Source: Comamonas kerstersii (GTDB lineage: Bacteria; Pseudomonadota; Gammaproteobacteria; Burkholderiales; Burkholderiaceae_C). From it: DNA of 64,000 bases. Location: the NCBI RefSeq assembly GCF_008801935.1, contig NZ_VZOT01000011.1, positions 1-64,000 of the forward strand. Direction: 5' to 3'. The translations under genes were made by a program, and so were the position numbers. A model generated the notes under the pieces. That model was not told the origin of the DNA, ran no database searches, and worked only from the letters and a program-made list of their open reading frames with translations. Shown here piece after piece: positions 15,157-25,100 of the stretch (positions within the stretch are counted from its first letter, which is position 1; each line of letters opens with the position of its first letter).

Positions 15157-17441
15157 GTGCGCCAAGTTCGCGTAAATCCATGCGCTGGGTGCTGGGCGTA
15201 TTGGGTACGGTCATGTGTGCCATTGGCCTGGTGCTGCTTTTTCTGCTCATGCAGGCCACGAACAACCGGGAGCTGTATGAACAGCACTACGCATGGTTGT
15301 TTGGCCTGAATGTGCTGGTGGCATCTGCACTGCTGCTGGTGCTGCTGTGGATGGCCATACGCCTGGCGGTGCGCTGGCGCCAGCGCAAGTTTGGCAGCCG
15401 CCTGCTGCTCAAACTGGCGGCCATTTTTGGTCTGGTCGGTGTGGTGCCGGGGCTGCTGATCTATGTCGTGTCCTACCAGTTTGTCTCGCGCTCGATTGAA
15501 AGCTGGTTTGACGTCAAGGTCGAGGGGGCGCTGAGCGCTGGCGTGAATCTGGCCAGCGTCACGCTGGAGACTGTGGCCAATGACATGGCGAACAACACGC
15601 GGGCTGCCAGCCAGCAGCTGGCCCAGGTGCCGGATGCGGCCGCGGGCGTGGTGCTGGAGCGCATCCGAGAACAGCTGGGCGCTACCGATGTGATCCTGTG
15701 GAATGAAGCGGGTGTGGCCGTGGCCAGTGTGGGCATGTCCATGTTCGACCTCAACCCTGAACGCCCCAGCAACCAGCAGCTGCGCAGTCTGCGCACTGGC
15801 CTGCGGCCGCTGGCCAGCATCGAAGGGCTGGATGAAGTGGGGGCTTGGGGTGCAGGTGAAGAAGGCGAACATGCCTATGTGAAAACCCTGGCACTGGTGA
15901 GTGACCCGCGGTTGATGCTGGTGAGCAAGCCCCGCTTCCTGCAGGCCATCATCCCGCTGCCCAGTGCGCTGGTGACGAATGCACTGGCCGTGCAGGATGC
16001 CAACCGTGAATACCAGGAGCGCGCTCTGGCGCGCCAGGGGCTGCAGCGCATGTACATAGGTACGCTGACGCTGAGTCTGTTTCTGGCGGTGTTTGGTGCG
16101 GTCCTGCTGGCGGTCTTGCTGGGCAATCACCTTGCGCGCCCATTGCTGGTGCTGGCGCAGGGCGTGCGCGATGTGGCGCGTGGAGACCTGACGCCCAAGA
16201 TGGCGCTGCAAAGCCAGGACGAACTGGGCGGGTTGACGCGCTCCTTTGCGCTGATGACGCAGCAGCTGCTGGATGCCCGCACGGCAGTGGACAAGAGCAT
16301 GGCAGAGGTGAAGGCTGCGCGCACCAATCTGCAGACGATTCTGGACAATCTGACCTCGGGTGTGCTGGTGCTCGACGACCGCTGGCATGTGCTGTCTATC
16401 AACCCTGGTGCCACACGCATTCTGCGCATGCCCATGGCGATCTACATTGGGCGCAAGCTGGAAGAGGTGCCGGGTCTGGCTGGTATGGCACAGCTGGTGC
16501 AGGAGCAGTTCGAGATTTTCCTCGGCGAGCAGGGTGCGGATGCAGGGCGTGATCGCTGGCAGCAGGTGCTGGAGTTGTCGCTGGAGCATCCGGAGCAGCA
16601 AGCTGACAGCGGCGTGGTCACCCAGAACAAGACCACGCTGGTGGTGCGCGGTGCAGAGCTGCCGCAGTCGAGGCGCCTGATTGTGTTTGACGATATCTCG
16701 GAGATTGTTTCTGCGCAGCGTTCCAAGGCGTGGGCCGAGGTAGCACGCCGTGTGGCGCATGAAATCAAGAATCCGCTGACACCGATTCAGCTGTCTGCCG
16801 AGCGTCTTTCCATCAAGCTGGCAGACAAGCTGGAGCCGCCAGAACAGGCACTGCTGAACCGATCGGTGAAAACAATTGTTGATCAAGTAGCAGCAATGCT
16901 ACGTTTGGTGAATGAGTTTCGCGACTATGCACGCTTGCCTGCCGCAGAATTGCAGCCGCTGGATTTGAACGCGCTGGTGATGGAGCTGATGCAGCTGTAC
17001 GGTGAAGAAAATGCCCAGGTGCCTGTGCGAGCCAAGCTCGACCCATCCGCTCCACGCATTGCGGGAGATGCACAGCAATTGCGCCAGGTCATCCATAACC
17101 TGGTGCAAAACGCACAAGATGCGACCTTGCAGCAGGCTGAATCACTGGGTGTGACGCCGCCTGCTGTTGAAATCACCATTCAGTGGGTAGAGAGCAGCAA
17201 GCGTGTGCGACTGACCGTCAGTGACAGTGGCGCAGGTTTTGCGGCACACATTCTGCAGCGTGCTTTTGAGCCTTATGTCACGACCAAGGTCCGGGGAACC
17301 GGGCTGGGTCTGGCCGTGGTGAAAAAGATTGCTGACGAGCACGGCGCACGCATTGATCTGGCAAATCGCATGGATAACGGCATGGTACAAGGTGCACAAG
17401 TGTCGCTATCATTTGTCCCCGTAAGCACCGAAACACCGTGA
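15153..17441 (+). CDS. ntrY: NtrY-type membrane sensor histidine kinase
   Basis: 762 residues. Three N-terminal membrane helices (about 10-30, 42-63, 77-99) precede a periplasmic sensor region (about 100-300), a further helix (about 303-323) and a HAMP linker (ARPLLVLAQGVRDVARGDLT). A PAS segment follows (about 385-500; NLTSGVLVLDDRWHVLSINP). The dimerisation/phosphoacceptor helix has RRVAHEIKNPLTPIQLSAER with His at about 536, and the ATP-binding domain has NLVQNAQDA, DSGAGF and GTGLGLAVVKK. This is the NtrY architecture (nitrogen or redox signalling in other bacteria). It is immediately followed by its likely partner regulator. The signal sensed here is unknown. Confidence 0.88.
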   Translation: MSAPSSRKSMRWVLGVLGTVMCAIGLVLLFLLMQATNNRELYEQHYAWLFGLNVLVASALLLVLLWMAIRLAVRWRQRKFGSRLLLKLAAIFGLVGVVPGLLIYVVSYQFVSRSIESWFDVKVEGALSAGVNLASVTLETVANDMANNTRAASQQLAQVPDAAAGVVLERIREQLGATDVILWNEAGVAVASVGMSMFDLNPERPSNQQLRSLRTGLRPLASIEGLDEVGAWGAGEEGEHAYVKTLALVSDPRLMLVSKPRFLQAIIPLPSALVTNALAVQDANREYQERALARQGLQRMYIGTLTLSLFLAVFGAVLLAVLLGNHLARPLLVLAQGVRDVARGDLTPKMALQSQDELGGLTRSFALMTQQLLDARTAVDKSMAEVKAARTNLQTILDNLTSGVLVLDDRWHVLSINPGATRILRMPMAIYIGRKLEEVPGLAGMAQLVQEQFEIFLGEQGADAGRDRWQQVLELSLEHPEQQADSGVVTQNKTTLVVRGAELPQSRRLIVFDDISEIVSAQRSKAWAEVARRVAHEIKNPLTPIQLSAERLSIKLADKLEPPEQALLNRSVKTIVDQVAAMLRLVNEFRDYARLPAAELQPLDLNALVMELMQLYGEENAQVPVRAKLDPSAPRIAGDAQQLRQVIHNLVQNAQDATLQQAESLGVTPPAVEITIQWVESSKRVRLTVSDSGAGFAAHILQRAFEPYVTTKVRGTGLGLAVVKKIADEHGARIDLANRMDNGMVQGAQVSLSFVPVSTETP

Positions 17442-17485
17442 GGGCGGTGAACCTGATACCTGAAGTACATAGGCTTTCGAATCTC

Positions 17486-18199
17486 ATGGCAAACATACTG
17501 GTAGTAGATGATGAGTTGGGCATCAGGGATCTTCTGTCGGAGATCCTCAACGACGAAGGTCACAGCGTTGAGTTAGCGGCCAATGCCACAGAAGCCCGTG
17601 TCGCTCGTAATTCAGGCAACTTTGATCTGGTGTTGCTCGATATCTGGATGCCTGATACCGATGGCGTGTCCCTGCTCAAGGAGTGGGCCACTTCGGGTCA
17701 GCTCACCATGCCTGTCATCATGATGAGTGGTCATGCCACGATTGAGACGGCGGTAGAGGCTACGCGCATTGGCGCACTGTCTTTCCTGGAAAAACCCATC
17801 ACCATGCAAAAGCTGCTCAAGGCCGTGGAGCAGGGGCTGGCCAAGAGCGCAAGCACGCCGCCAGCAAAAGCTCCGGGCGCAATGATTGGCGCGGCCCCTG
17901 CGGGCGCAGCGCCCGTGGCAGAGCGCATGACTTACAGCACCGATGCTGCCGTGGTGCGACCTGTGGCGAATGCCTGCCAGGCTGCAGACAGCGTGCCCAG
18001 TGCCCACCAGGGCTTTGATCTGGACCGCCCTCTGCGTGAAGCACGCGATGGTTTTGAGAAGGCCTATTTCGAGTTTCATCTGGCCCGCGAAGGCGGGTCC
18101 ATGACACGCGTGGCAGAAAAAACCGGGCTGGAGCGCACCCACCTGTATCGCAAGCTGCGCCAGCTGGGTGTTGATCTGGGACGCAGTCGCCGCGGTTAA
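17486..18199 (+). CDS. NtrX-like response regulator lacking the AAA+ domain (REC + Fis-type HTH)
   Basis: 237 residues. The receiver domain (1-120) has the acidic pair DD at 8-9, phosphoacceptor Asp52 in LLDIWMPDTDG, and the conserved SGHATIETAVEA and LSFLEKPI lysine motif. An Ala/Pro-rich linker (about 121-180) follows, then a C-terminal Fis-type helix-turn-helix with EFHLAREGGSMTRVAEKTGL and ERTHLYRKLRQLGVD. Classical NtrX (about 450 residues) has a sigma-54-interacting AAA+ ATPase between these parts. Here it is absent, with no frameshift remnant visible. The start was set at ATG 17486, which gives a normal receiver N-terminus. It probably acts with the kinase upstream, but not as a sigma-54 activator. 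Confidence 0.85.
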   Translation: MANILVVDDELGIRDLLSEILNDEGHSVELAANATEARVARNSGNFDLVLLDIWMPDTDGVSLLKEWATSGQLTMPVIMMSGHATIETAVEATRIGALSFLEKPITMQKLLKAVEQGLAKSASTPPAKAPGAMIGAAPAGAAPVAERMTYSTDAAVVRPVANACQAADSVPSAHQGFDLDRPLREARDGFEKAYFEFHLAREGGSMTRVAEKTGLERTHLYRKLRQLGVDLGRSRRG

Positions 18200-18253
18200 A
18201 AATATTTTTGCCAGGCTGCTCTGGTTTGATATACAATCGCGTTTTCTACAAAC

Positions 18254-18329
18254 GGCCCGGTAGCTCAGTTGGTAGAGCAGCGGATTGAAAATCCGCGTGT
18301 CGGCGGTTCGATCCCGTCCCAGGCCACCA
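18254..18329 (+). tRNA. tRNA-Phe (anticodon GAA)
   Basis: 76-nt cloverleaf with D-stem GCTC/GAGC, anticodon stem GCGGA/TCCGC, loop TTGAAAA with anticodon GAA at 18287-18289, T-arm GGCGG-TTCGATC-CCGTC and encoded CCA end (18327-18329). Acceptor arms GGCCCGG (18254-18260) and CCAGGCC (18319-18325) pair except for one C-A mismatch at the fifth pair; the T-stem also has one G-U pair. Apart from that mismatch it looks functional. Confidence 0.95.
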
Positions 18330-18336
18330 GAATTCA

Positions 18337-18368
18337 AAGCCCTTGATCAGCAATGATCAAGGGCTTTT
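18337..18368 (+). terminator. Terminator after tRNA-Phe
   Basis: AAGCCCTTGATCA (18337-18349) pairs perfectly with TGATCAAGGGCTT (18354-18366) around a GCAA tetraloop, and the run continues TTTT. This is a strong intrinsic terminator for the tRNA transcript. Confidence 0.92.
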
Positions 18369-18401
18369 CTGCTTTCTGCGCCTTTGCTTCATGCATGCTG
18401 C

Positions 18402-18500
18402 AATAAAAATGAAAGCGCTTTGCGCTTTTCAGATAAGGATTTGCAAGTTCAATAAGTTTGAAATCCTTTCTTGGTAAGCACTGGCAGCTCTGATTTTTGA
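18402..18500. repeat. Dispersed palindromic repeat copy before recC
   Basis: Contains GAAAGCGCTTTGCGCTTTTC at the left and GCACTGGCAGCTCTGATTTTT at the right. The inner part GATAAGGATTTGCAAGTT...TTTGAAATCCTTTCTTGG resembles the rpoB-rpoC copy (TATAAAGGATTTGCAAGGG). It is more degenerate than the copies at 8085 and 48745. Together with the tRNA terminator it fills the 250-base gap to recC. No clear promoter was recognised. Confidence 0.6.
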
Positions 18501-18579
18501 AGCTTGCTGTGCTTGTGCAGCTATCGCAGGCATGGCAAGCTAGCCGCTTTTCTGACAACCCCTACACGGAGAGGCTCGC

Positions 18580-21500
18580 TTGGCTGCTTCCATGTCCACA
18601 GGGCTGGTGGCCCTGCACGGTAATTGCACCGAAACACTGGCCGATACGCTGATGGCGTGGATGCGCACCCACCCGCTGCAGCCACTCGAAACCGAAGTCG
18701 TGCTTGTGCAAAGCAATGGCACGGCCGAGTGGTTCAAGATGCGCATGGCCGAGCAGCTGGGCGTGTGCGCGGCGGCCAAGGTGGAGCTGCCCGCGCGCTT
18801 TATCTGGCGCACCTACCGGCAGATTCTGGGCAAACATGCCGTGCCGCCTGCTTCGCCGCTGGAAAAAGTGCCGCTGACCTGGCGACTCATGCGCCTGTTG
18901 CCGGGCCTGTTGCACGAGCCCGCATTTGCACCCATTGAAAGCTTTCTGCGCCCTGGCGAGCCCGAGCGCCTGCTGCAGCTGGCCGAGCGTCTGGCCGACC
19001 TGTTTGACCAGTACCAGGTCTACCGTGGAGATTGGCTCAAGGCCTGGGAGGAGGGCCGTGATGTGCTGACGCATCCGGGAAAACCGGAGGAGCCTCTGCC
19101 CGAGAGCCAGCGCTGGCAGGCGCAGCTGTGGCGTGCGGTGCTGGCGGATCTGCAGGCGCATGAAATGGCCGCGACGCGTACGGCCTTGCGCGAGCTGGTC
19201 ATGCAGCGCCTGCGCGAGGCCGAGCCCGGCAGCCTGCCTGTGCCGCGCCGTGTGGTGCTGTTTGGCCTGAGCCATGTGCCGCTGGCCATGCTGGGTTTTC
19301 TGGATGCCATGGCGCGCCACACTCAGGTGGTGCTGGCCGTACCCAACCCCTGCCGCTATCACTGGGCCGATGCCATTGACGGGCGCGCGCTGCTGCGCAT
19401 GCAGCGCCGCCGCCAGCCGCTGCGCAACGGCCAGGACCTGGCCGCCATTCCGCTGGAGGCCATGCATGCCCATGCCCACCCACTGCTGGCCGCATGGGGC
19501 CGTCAGAGCCGCGACTATGTGCGCCTGCTCGACGAGTACGACAACACCTTGCAGACCGCCGACCGTGCACATTGGCCACGCGTAGATCTGTTTGATGATG
19601 CGCCGGCTGATGCAGGCAGTCTGCTGCAGCAGGCGCAGCGCAGCATCCGAGACATGCTGCCGCTGGCTGAGCACCCCAAAGCCATGCAGCCTGAGCACTA
19701 TATTGCTGCACAGGACCAGTCCATCGTCTTTCACAGTGCGCACAGTCTGGTGCGTGAGCTGGAAGTGCTGCACGACCAGCTGCTGCAGCTGCTGGCCCAG
19801 CCGCCCGCCCCGGGGCAGGTGCCGCTGCAGCCGCGCGATGTGATCGTCATGCTGCCGGATATTCAGGCTGCGGCCCCATCGATCCGCGCCGTGTTTGGTC
19901 AGTACAGCCGGCATGACCCGCGCTACATCCCCTTTGATATTGCAGACCTAAGTGCGCGTGCTGCCAGTCCCATGGTGGTGGCGCTGCAATGGCTGCTCAA
20001 GTTACCCCAGCAGCGCTGCCGCCTGAGCGAGCTGTGTGATCTGCTGGATGTCCCCGCCGTGGCCGCACGCTTTGGCCTGTCGGCCACCGATGTGCCGCAG
20101 CTCACGCATTGGATGGCGGGTGCAGGTATCCGCTGGGGACTGAATGCCGAGCAGCGCGCCACGCTGGGCTTGCAGGCCTGTGGTGAGCACAACAGCGCCT
20201 GGTTTGGTCTGCGCCGCATGCTGTTGGGCTATGCCAGCGGCAGCCGCAGTGTGCAGGGAGCGCATGGCTGGCAGAGTGCCGCTGCCTGGGGCGAGATTGA
20301 GCCCTATGACGAAGTCGGCGGGCTGGGTGCCGAACTGGCGGGCATTCTGGCCGCGGTGCTCGAGCGCCTGATGCGCTGGTGGGAGGAAGCATTGCTGGAT
20401 GCCACGCCCGATGTCTGGGCGCAGCGCCTGCGCCAGCTGGCGCAGGACATGTTTGAGCCGCAGGATGATGTAGAGCGTGCCCTGCTCGATGGGCTGGAAA
20501 AAGCGCTCACACGCTGGCAGGAAGCCTGTGACCAGGCCGGTTTTGTGCAGCAGATTCCGCTGGCTGTGGCGCAGGAAGCTTGGCTGCAGGCGCTGGAGCA
20601 GCCTTCGCTGGAGCAGCGTTTCCGGGCCGGTGGCGTGACCTTTGCCACGCCCATGCCCATGCGGGCGATTCCGTTTGAAGTCGTCTGCCTGCTGGGCATG
20701 AACGATGGCGACTACCCGCGCCGCGCCACACGCAATGACTTTGACTTGATGCAGCAGCCCGGCCAGTACCGTCCGGGTGACCGCGCGCGCCGTGACCATG
20801 ACCGCCAGCTGATGCTGGAGGCCGTGCTGTCTGCACGCCGCGTGCTCTACATCAGCTGGGCCGGGCACCATGTGCGCGACAACAGCGAGCAGCCGCCTTC
20901 CGTGCTGGTGTCGCAGCTGCGTGAATATCTGGCCGCTGGCTGGCGAGGGGAGCGCAAAGACTTGCTGGCGGAGCGCACCTGGCACCACCCCTTGCAGCCT
21001 TTTAGCCGCCGCTACTTTGAGCAGAACACGGATTTGCTGACCTATGCCCGTGAATGGCGTGATGCGCATGCGCAGCAGGATGCGGCCGTGGTGCAGGACA
21101 TGCCAGCACTGGACCTGGATGCACTGGAGCCCTTGAGCATGGACAGACTGACGCGCTTTGTGCGCCACCCGGCCAAGGCGTTTTTTCAGCAGCGTCTGGG
21201 GGTGTACTTTGAAGCGGATGAGGACACGGTTGAAGACGACGAGCTGTTCCAGCTCAATGGTCTGCAGGCCTACCAGCTGGTCGAGCAATTGCAGCAGCAG
21301 TTTGTGGCGGACTGGGAGCAAAGCCGCCATGCGGCATTGGATGGCGACAGAGCTGCACCGCTGCTGCAGGCACGCCTGCAGAGTCTGCAGCGCGCCGGTC
21401 GTCTGCCGCTGGCCGGTGTGGGGCAGCGCGAAGCGCAGCAGTTGCAGGCCACGGTGCTGCCCTGCCTGCAGGAATGGGCGGCACGCAGGCAGGCCTTCCC

Positions 21501-22110
21501 ACGCGAAGTCGAACGCCTGCGTGTGCACTTCAGGCATGCGGGCGTGGTGCTGGAAGACTGGCTGGATCAGCTGTGGGCAGCTGACCACGAAGTTGCAGGT
21601 GTGGCCCCCGTGTGGCTGCAGCTGGACGCACGCGATGTGCTGGACAAGGACGGCGAGTTGCGCAGGGACAAGCTGCTGCGCGTGTATTTGCGCAGTCTGG
21701 TGGCTGCCGCCTGTGGTGTGGAGGTGCAGGGTGTGCTGATCGGGCGCGATACGGCCTTGCATGTACAGCCCATGGCGCAGGACGTGGCACAGCAGGCATT
21801 GCAGGATTTGCTGGAACTCTGGCTGCAGGGCCAGCAATCGCCCTTGCTAGTGCCGATGAAGACCGGCATGGCCATGGCCTGGCAAGATGAGGCGGCAGCC
21901 CGCACTGCCTATGAGGGCGGCTTTGTGGGGAATGGTGAAGCTGAAGACATGTACTGGCAGCGCCTGTATCCGGACTTCCAGATACTGAACGCAGATGGGC
22001 GTTTGCACGATCTGGCGCTGGCTATCTATGGGCCGATGGAAGTCTGGCTGCAGCAGTGTGTAGAAAACGTGGGCTGGATACACCACACAGAGCAGGGAGG
22101 GCATGCATGA
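18580..22110 (+). CDS. recC: Exodeoxyribonuclease V gamma subunit RecC
   Basis: 1176 residues. RecC is the non-catalytic subunit of RecBCD that splits the duplex and recognises Chi. Recognisable parts are the N-terminal helicase-like fold (VLVQSNGTAEWFKMRMAEQL, then CAAAKVELPARFIW), DVIVMLPDIQAAAPSIRAVF, the MRAIPFEVVCLLGMNDGDYPR segment (RecC's inactive helicase motif) and RRDHDRQLMLEAVLSARRVL. The TTG at 18580 has the better-spaced ribosome-binding site (ACGGAGAG, 18566-18573); the ATG at 18592 is an alternative start. The stop overlaps the recB ATG. Confidence 0.95.
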   Translation: MAASMSTGLVALHGNCTETLADTLMAWMRTHPLQPLETEVVLVQSNGTAEWFKMRMAEQLGVCAAAKVELPARFIWRTYRQILGKHAVPPASPLEKVPLTWRLMRLLPGLLHEPAFAPIESFLRPGEPERLLQLAERLADLFDQYQVYRGDWLKAWEEGRDVLTHPGKPEEPLPESQRWQAQLWRAVLADLQAHEMAATRTALRELVMQRLREAEPGSLPVPRRVVLFGLSHVPLAMLGFLDAMARHTQVVLAVPNPCRYHWADAIDGRALLRMQRRRQPLRNGQDLAAIPLEAMHAHAHPLLAAWGRQSRDYVRLLDEYDNTLQTADRAHWPRVDLFDDAPADAGSLLQQAQRSIRDMLPLAEHPKAMQPEHYIAAQDQSIVFHSAHSLVRELEVLHDQLLQLLAQPPAPGQVPLQPRDVIVMLPDIQAAAPSIRAVFGQYSRHDPRYIPFDIADLSARAASPMVVALQWLLKLPQQRCRLSELCDLLDVPAVAARFGLSATDVPQLTHWMAGAGIRWGLNAEQRATLGLQACGEHNSAWFGLRRMLLGYASGSRSVQGAHGWQSAAAWGEIEPYDEVGGLGAELAGILAAVLERLMRWWEEALLDATPDVWAQRLRQLAQDMFEPQDDVERALLDGLEKALTRWQEACDQAGFVQQIPLAVAQEAWLQALEQPSLEQRFRAGGVTFATPMPMRAIPFEVVCLLGMNDGDYPRRATRNDFDLMQQPGQYRPGDRARRDHDRQLMLEAVLSARRVLYISWAGHHVRDNSEQPPSVLVSQLREYLAAGWRGERKDLLAERTWHHPLQPFSRRYFEQNTDLLTYAREWRDAHAQQDAAVVQDMPALDLDALEPLSMDRLTRFVRHPAKAFFQQRLGVYFEADEDTVEDDELFQLNGLQAYQLVEQLQQQFVADWEQSRHAALDGDRAAPLLQARLQSLQRAGRLPLAGVGQREAQQLQATVLPCLQEWAARRQAFPREVERLRVHFRHAGVVLEDWLDQLWAADHEVAGVAPVWLQLDARDVLDKDGELRRDKLLRVYLRSLVAAACGVEVQGVLIGRDTALHVQPMAQDVAQQALQDLLELWLQGQQSPLLVPMKTGMAMAWQDEAAARTAYEGGFVGNGEAEDMYWQRLYPDFQILNADGRLHDLALAIYGPMEVWLQQCVENVGWIHHTEQGGHA

Positions 22111-25100
22111 CGCAGCGCCACGTATTGGATGCACGCAGCTTTCCGCTGCATGGCAGCCGTTTGATTGAAGCCAGTGCGGGCACGGGCAAGACCTGGACGA
22201 TTGCTGCGCTCTATGTGCGACTGGTGCTGGGGCACGGCGGTGAACGCGCCTTTGGCAAGCCGCTGATGCCTGCAGACATTCTGGTCATGACTTTCACGCG
22301 CGCGGCCACGCGCGAGCTCTCAGACCGTATCCGCGCACGTCTGGTGCAGGCCGCCGCGTATTTCCGTGGACAGGTGCCAGAGCAGGAGAAGCCTGATCCG
22401 TTTTTGCTGGACTTGATGGCGGCTTACCCTGAAGGGCCGCCGCGCGAGCGAGCTGCCTGGCAGCTGGCCATGGCGGCGGAGTCCATGGACGATGCGGCCA
22501 TTTTCACCATTGATGCCTGGTGCCAGCGCATGCTGCGCGAGCATGCGTTCGACAGCAGCAATCTGTTTGACGAAACGCTGGAAAGTGACGAATCCCAGCG
22601 CCTGGTGGAAGCTGCGCAGGACTACTGGCGCCAGCAGTGCTATCCGCTGCAGGGGCAGGAGCTGGCCATGGTGCTGCAGGTCTGGAAAAGCTTTGCAGAT
22701 TGCTATGAGGCTTTGCGCAGCCTTCGTCCCGAAGACATGGCCAGTTTTGTGCCAGACGGACAGAGCCTGCAACAGCTGGTCCAGCAGGCACAGGCGGCGC
22801 AGCAGGCATTGGTGCAGCCCTGGAAAACGATATTTCCGCGCTTTCGCGACTGGCTGCTGCAACAGGTGGAAGATGCTCCGGAGCACTGGAATAGCAGACG
22901 CTTCAGCGCCAAGCAGGTGCAGGACTGGGTGCAGGCACTGGGCGCATGGGTAGAGGCACCAGAAGTCATGGATTTCTGGCGCCGCAAGGAGTACGCCACC
23001 GCACGCCAGAATCTGCGTGCCAGTGAGATGCCCGCCTGCCGCTTGAAAAGTGCACCACCGCTGGAGGTACCGCCGCAAGCCCATGCTTTTGAGGAGCTGG
23101 CCGAGCAGATGGCGCAGATGCCCGATTTGCGGGTGCAGATGCTGGCACATGCTGCGGCCTATGTGCACCAGCGCATGCAGTGGCTCAAGCAGCAGACGCG
23201 TACCTTTGGCTTTGCGGACATGCTGGAACGCCTGGACCAGGCACTGTCTGGCGAAAACGGCCCAGCCCTGCGCCAGCGCATTCTGGCGCAGTATCCGGTG
23301 GCGCTGATTGACGAGTTTCAGGACACCTCGCCGCTGCAGTACCGCCTGTTTGACCAGATCTACCGCACGGCAGACAACGACCCCGAAAGTGCGCTGCTGC
23401 TGATTGGTGATCCGAAACAGTCCATCTACGGCTTTCGCGGCGCCGACATCTACAGCTATCTGCGCGCACGAGAGGCTACGGAAGGCCGCCACTATGTGCT
23501 CGATGTGAACTACCGCTCCACCGAAGCCGTGGTGCATGCCGTCAACCGCTGGTTCGCACAGGCCGAGGCCCGCGTGGGGGCCGGGGCCTTCATGTTTCGT
23601 GAAGCGCAGCGCAACCCGCTGCCGTTTGACGCTGTGCGTGCCAAGGGCCGTGCGGAGCGGTTTCAGATGGATGGTCAGCCCGTTCCAGCCATGACTGTGG
23701 TGTGGCATGAGGGGCAGGGAGAGCTGGTCAACACGGAAACGATGCTGGAGCATATGTCCCGTGCCTGTGCCGAGCAGATCGTGCGATGGCTCAACGATGT
23801 CAGGGTGGGTTTCGCAGAGGATGGAAAGCCGCTGCAGCGCCTGCGTCCGCGCGATATTGCTGTGCTGGTGCGTACCGGCAAACAGGCTGCAGCCGTACGC
23901 CGTGAACTGCAGCGCCGCCATGTGGCGTCGGTGTATCTGTCAGACCAGGAATCCGTGTTTGCCAGCGCTGAGGCACAGGACGTGCTGGTATGGCTGCGTG
24001 CTGTGGCTGCGCCGCGCGATGCGCGGGCCGTGCGTGCCGGGCTGGCAACGCGCATCATGGGGCTGTCGTTGGAGCAGCTGGCCTGGCTGGCGGCGGATGA
24101 CGAAGCCTTTGATGCCAAAAGCCAGATCGTGGCTGAGCTGCACAGCGTCTGGCAGATGCAGGGCGTGCTGGCCATGTTGCGTCAGACCTTGCACCGCATG
24201 CAGCTGCCTGCGCTGTGGCTGGCTGAAACCGGGGGTGAACGGCGGCTGACCAATTACCTGCATCTGGCGGAACTGCTGCAAAACGCGAGTGCGACGCTGG
24301 AAGGTGAACAGGCACTGATTCGCTGGCTGGCCATGCAGATCGAAGCGCCGGGGCAGGGCAGTGAAGAACAGGTCGTGCGGCTGGAAAGCGATGAAGATCT
24401 GGTCAAGGTTGTCACTGTGCACAAAAGCAAGGGGTTGGAGTATCCCGTGGTGTTTTTGCCATTTGCGGCAGATTTCCGTGAGTATTCCGACAGCCTGGTG
24501 CGTGTCCCCCAGCCTGATGGCCGCCGCAGTGTGGATCTGCAGCCCAGCACGGAGGCCAAGCAGCAGGCAGACAAGGAGCGGCTGCGTGAAGACATTCGTC
24601 TGCTGTATGTGGCGCTGACGCGGCCACGCCATGCGATCTGGGTGGGCATCAGTGCGCTGAGCAAGCACGGCTCAAAAAAATGTGTGAACCACAAGGGTGC
24701 TTGTGGTTATCTGCTCAATGGCGGGCAGGAAGCCTCTGTGCAGGGTTGGCGTGATGCACTGCAGGCACTGGCTGAAGGCTGCAGCGACATACGGGTAGAG
24801 CCTTTGCCAGCGCCTTCTGCACCCACGCTGTACCGTAGCAGCGATGTACCGCCGCCACTGTGCGTTCCGCAGACCTATGATGCCCAGTTTGACACGCAGT
24901 GGAGCATTGCCAGCTTTACCCGCCTGGTGCGTGGCAAAAGCAGTGAGCTGCCGGTGCTGCCTGTGGCGGCCATGCAGCCCGCCGATGACGAGCGTGCGCT
25001 GGATGCGAGCGCAGGGCGCAAGGCGCTGCTGCCCGTGGCCAGCAGCGCCGTGTGGCACCGCTTTATGCGGGGTGAGTTGGTGGGCAACTTTATCCACGAG

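Noticed and set aside
17870-18060. Frameshifted or decayed AAA+ domain inside the NtrX-like gene
   Set aside because: The frame is continuous and only about 60 linker residues separate receiver and HTH. There are no Walker A/B or GAFTGA motifs in any frame of this stretch, so it is a clean absence rather than a damaged domain.
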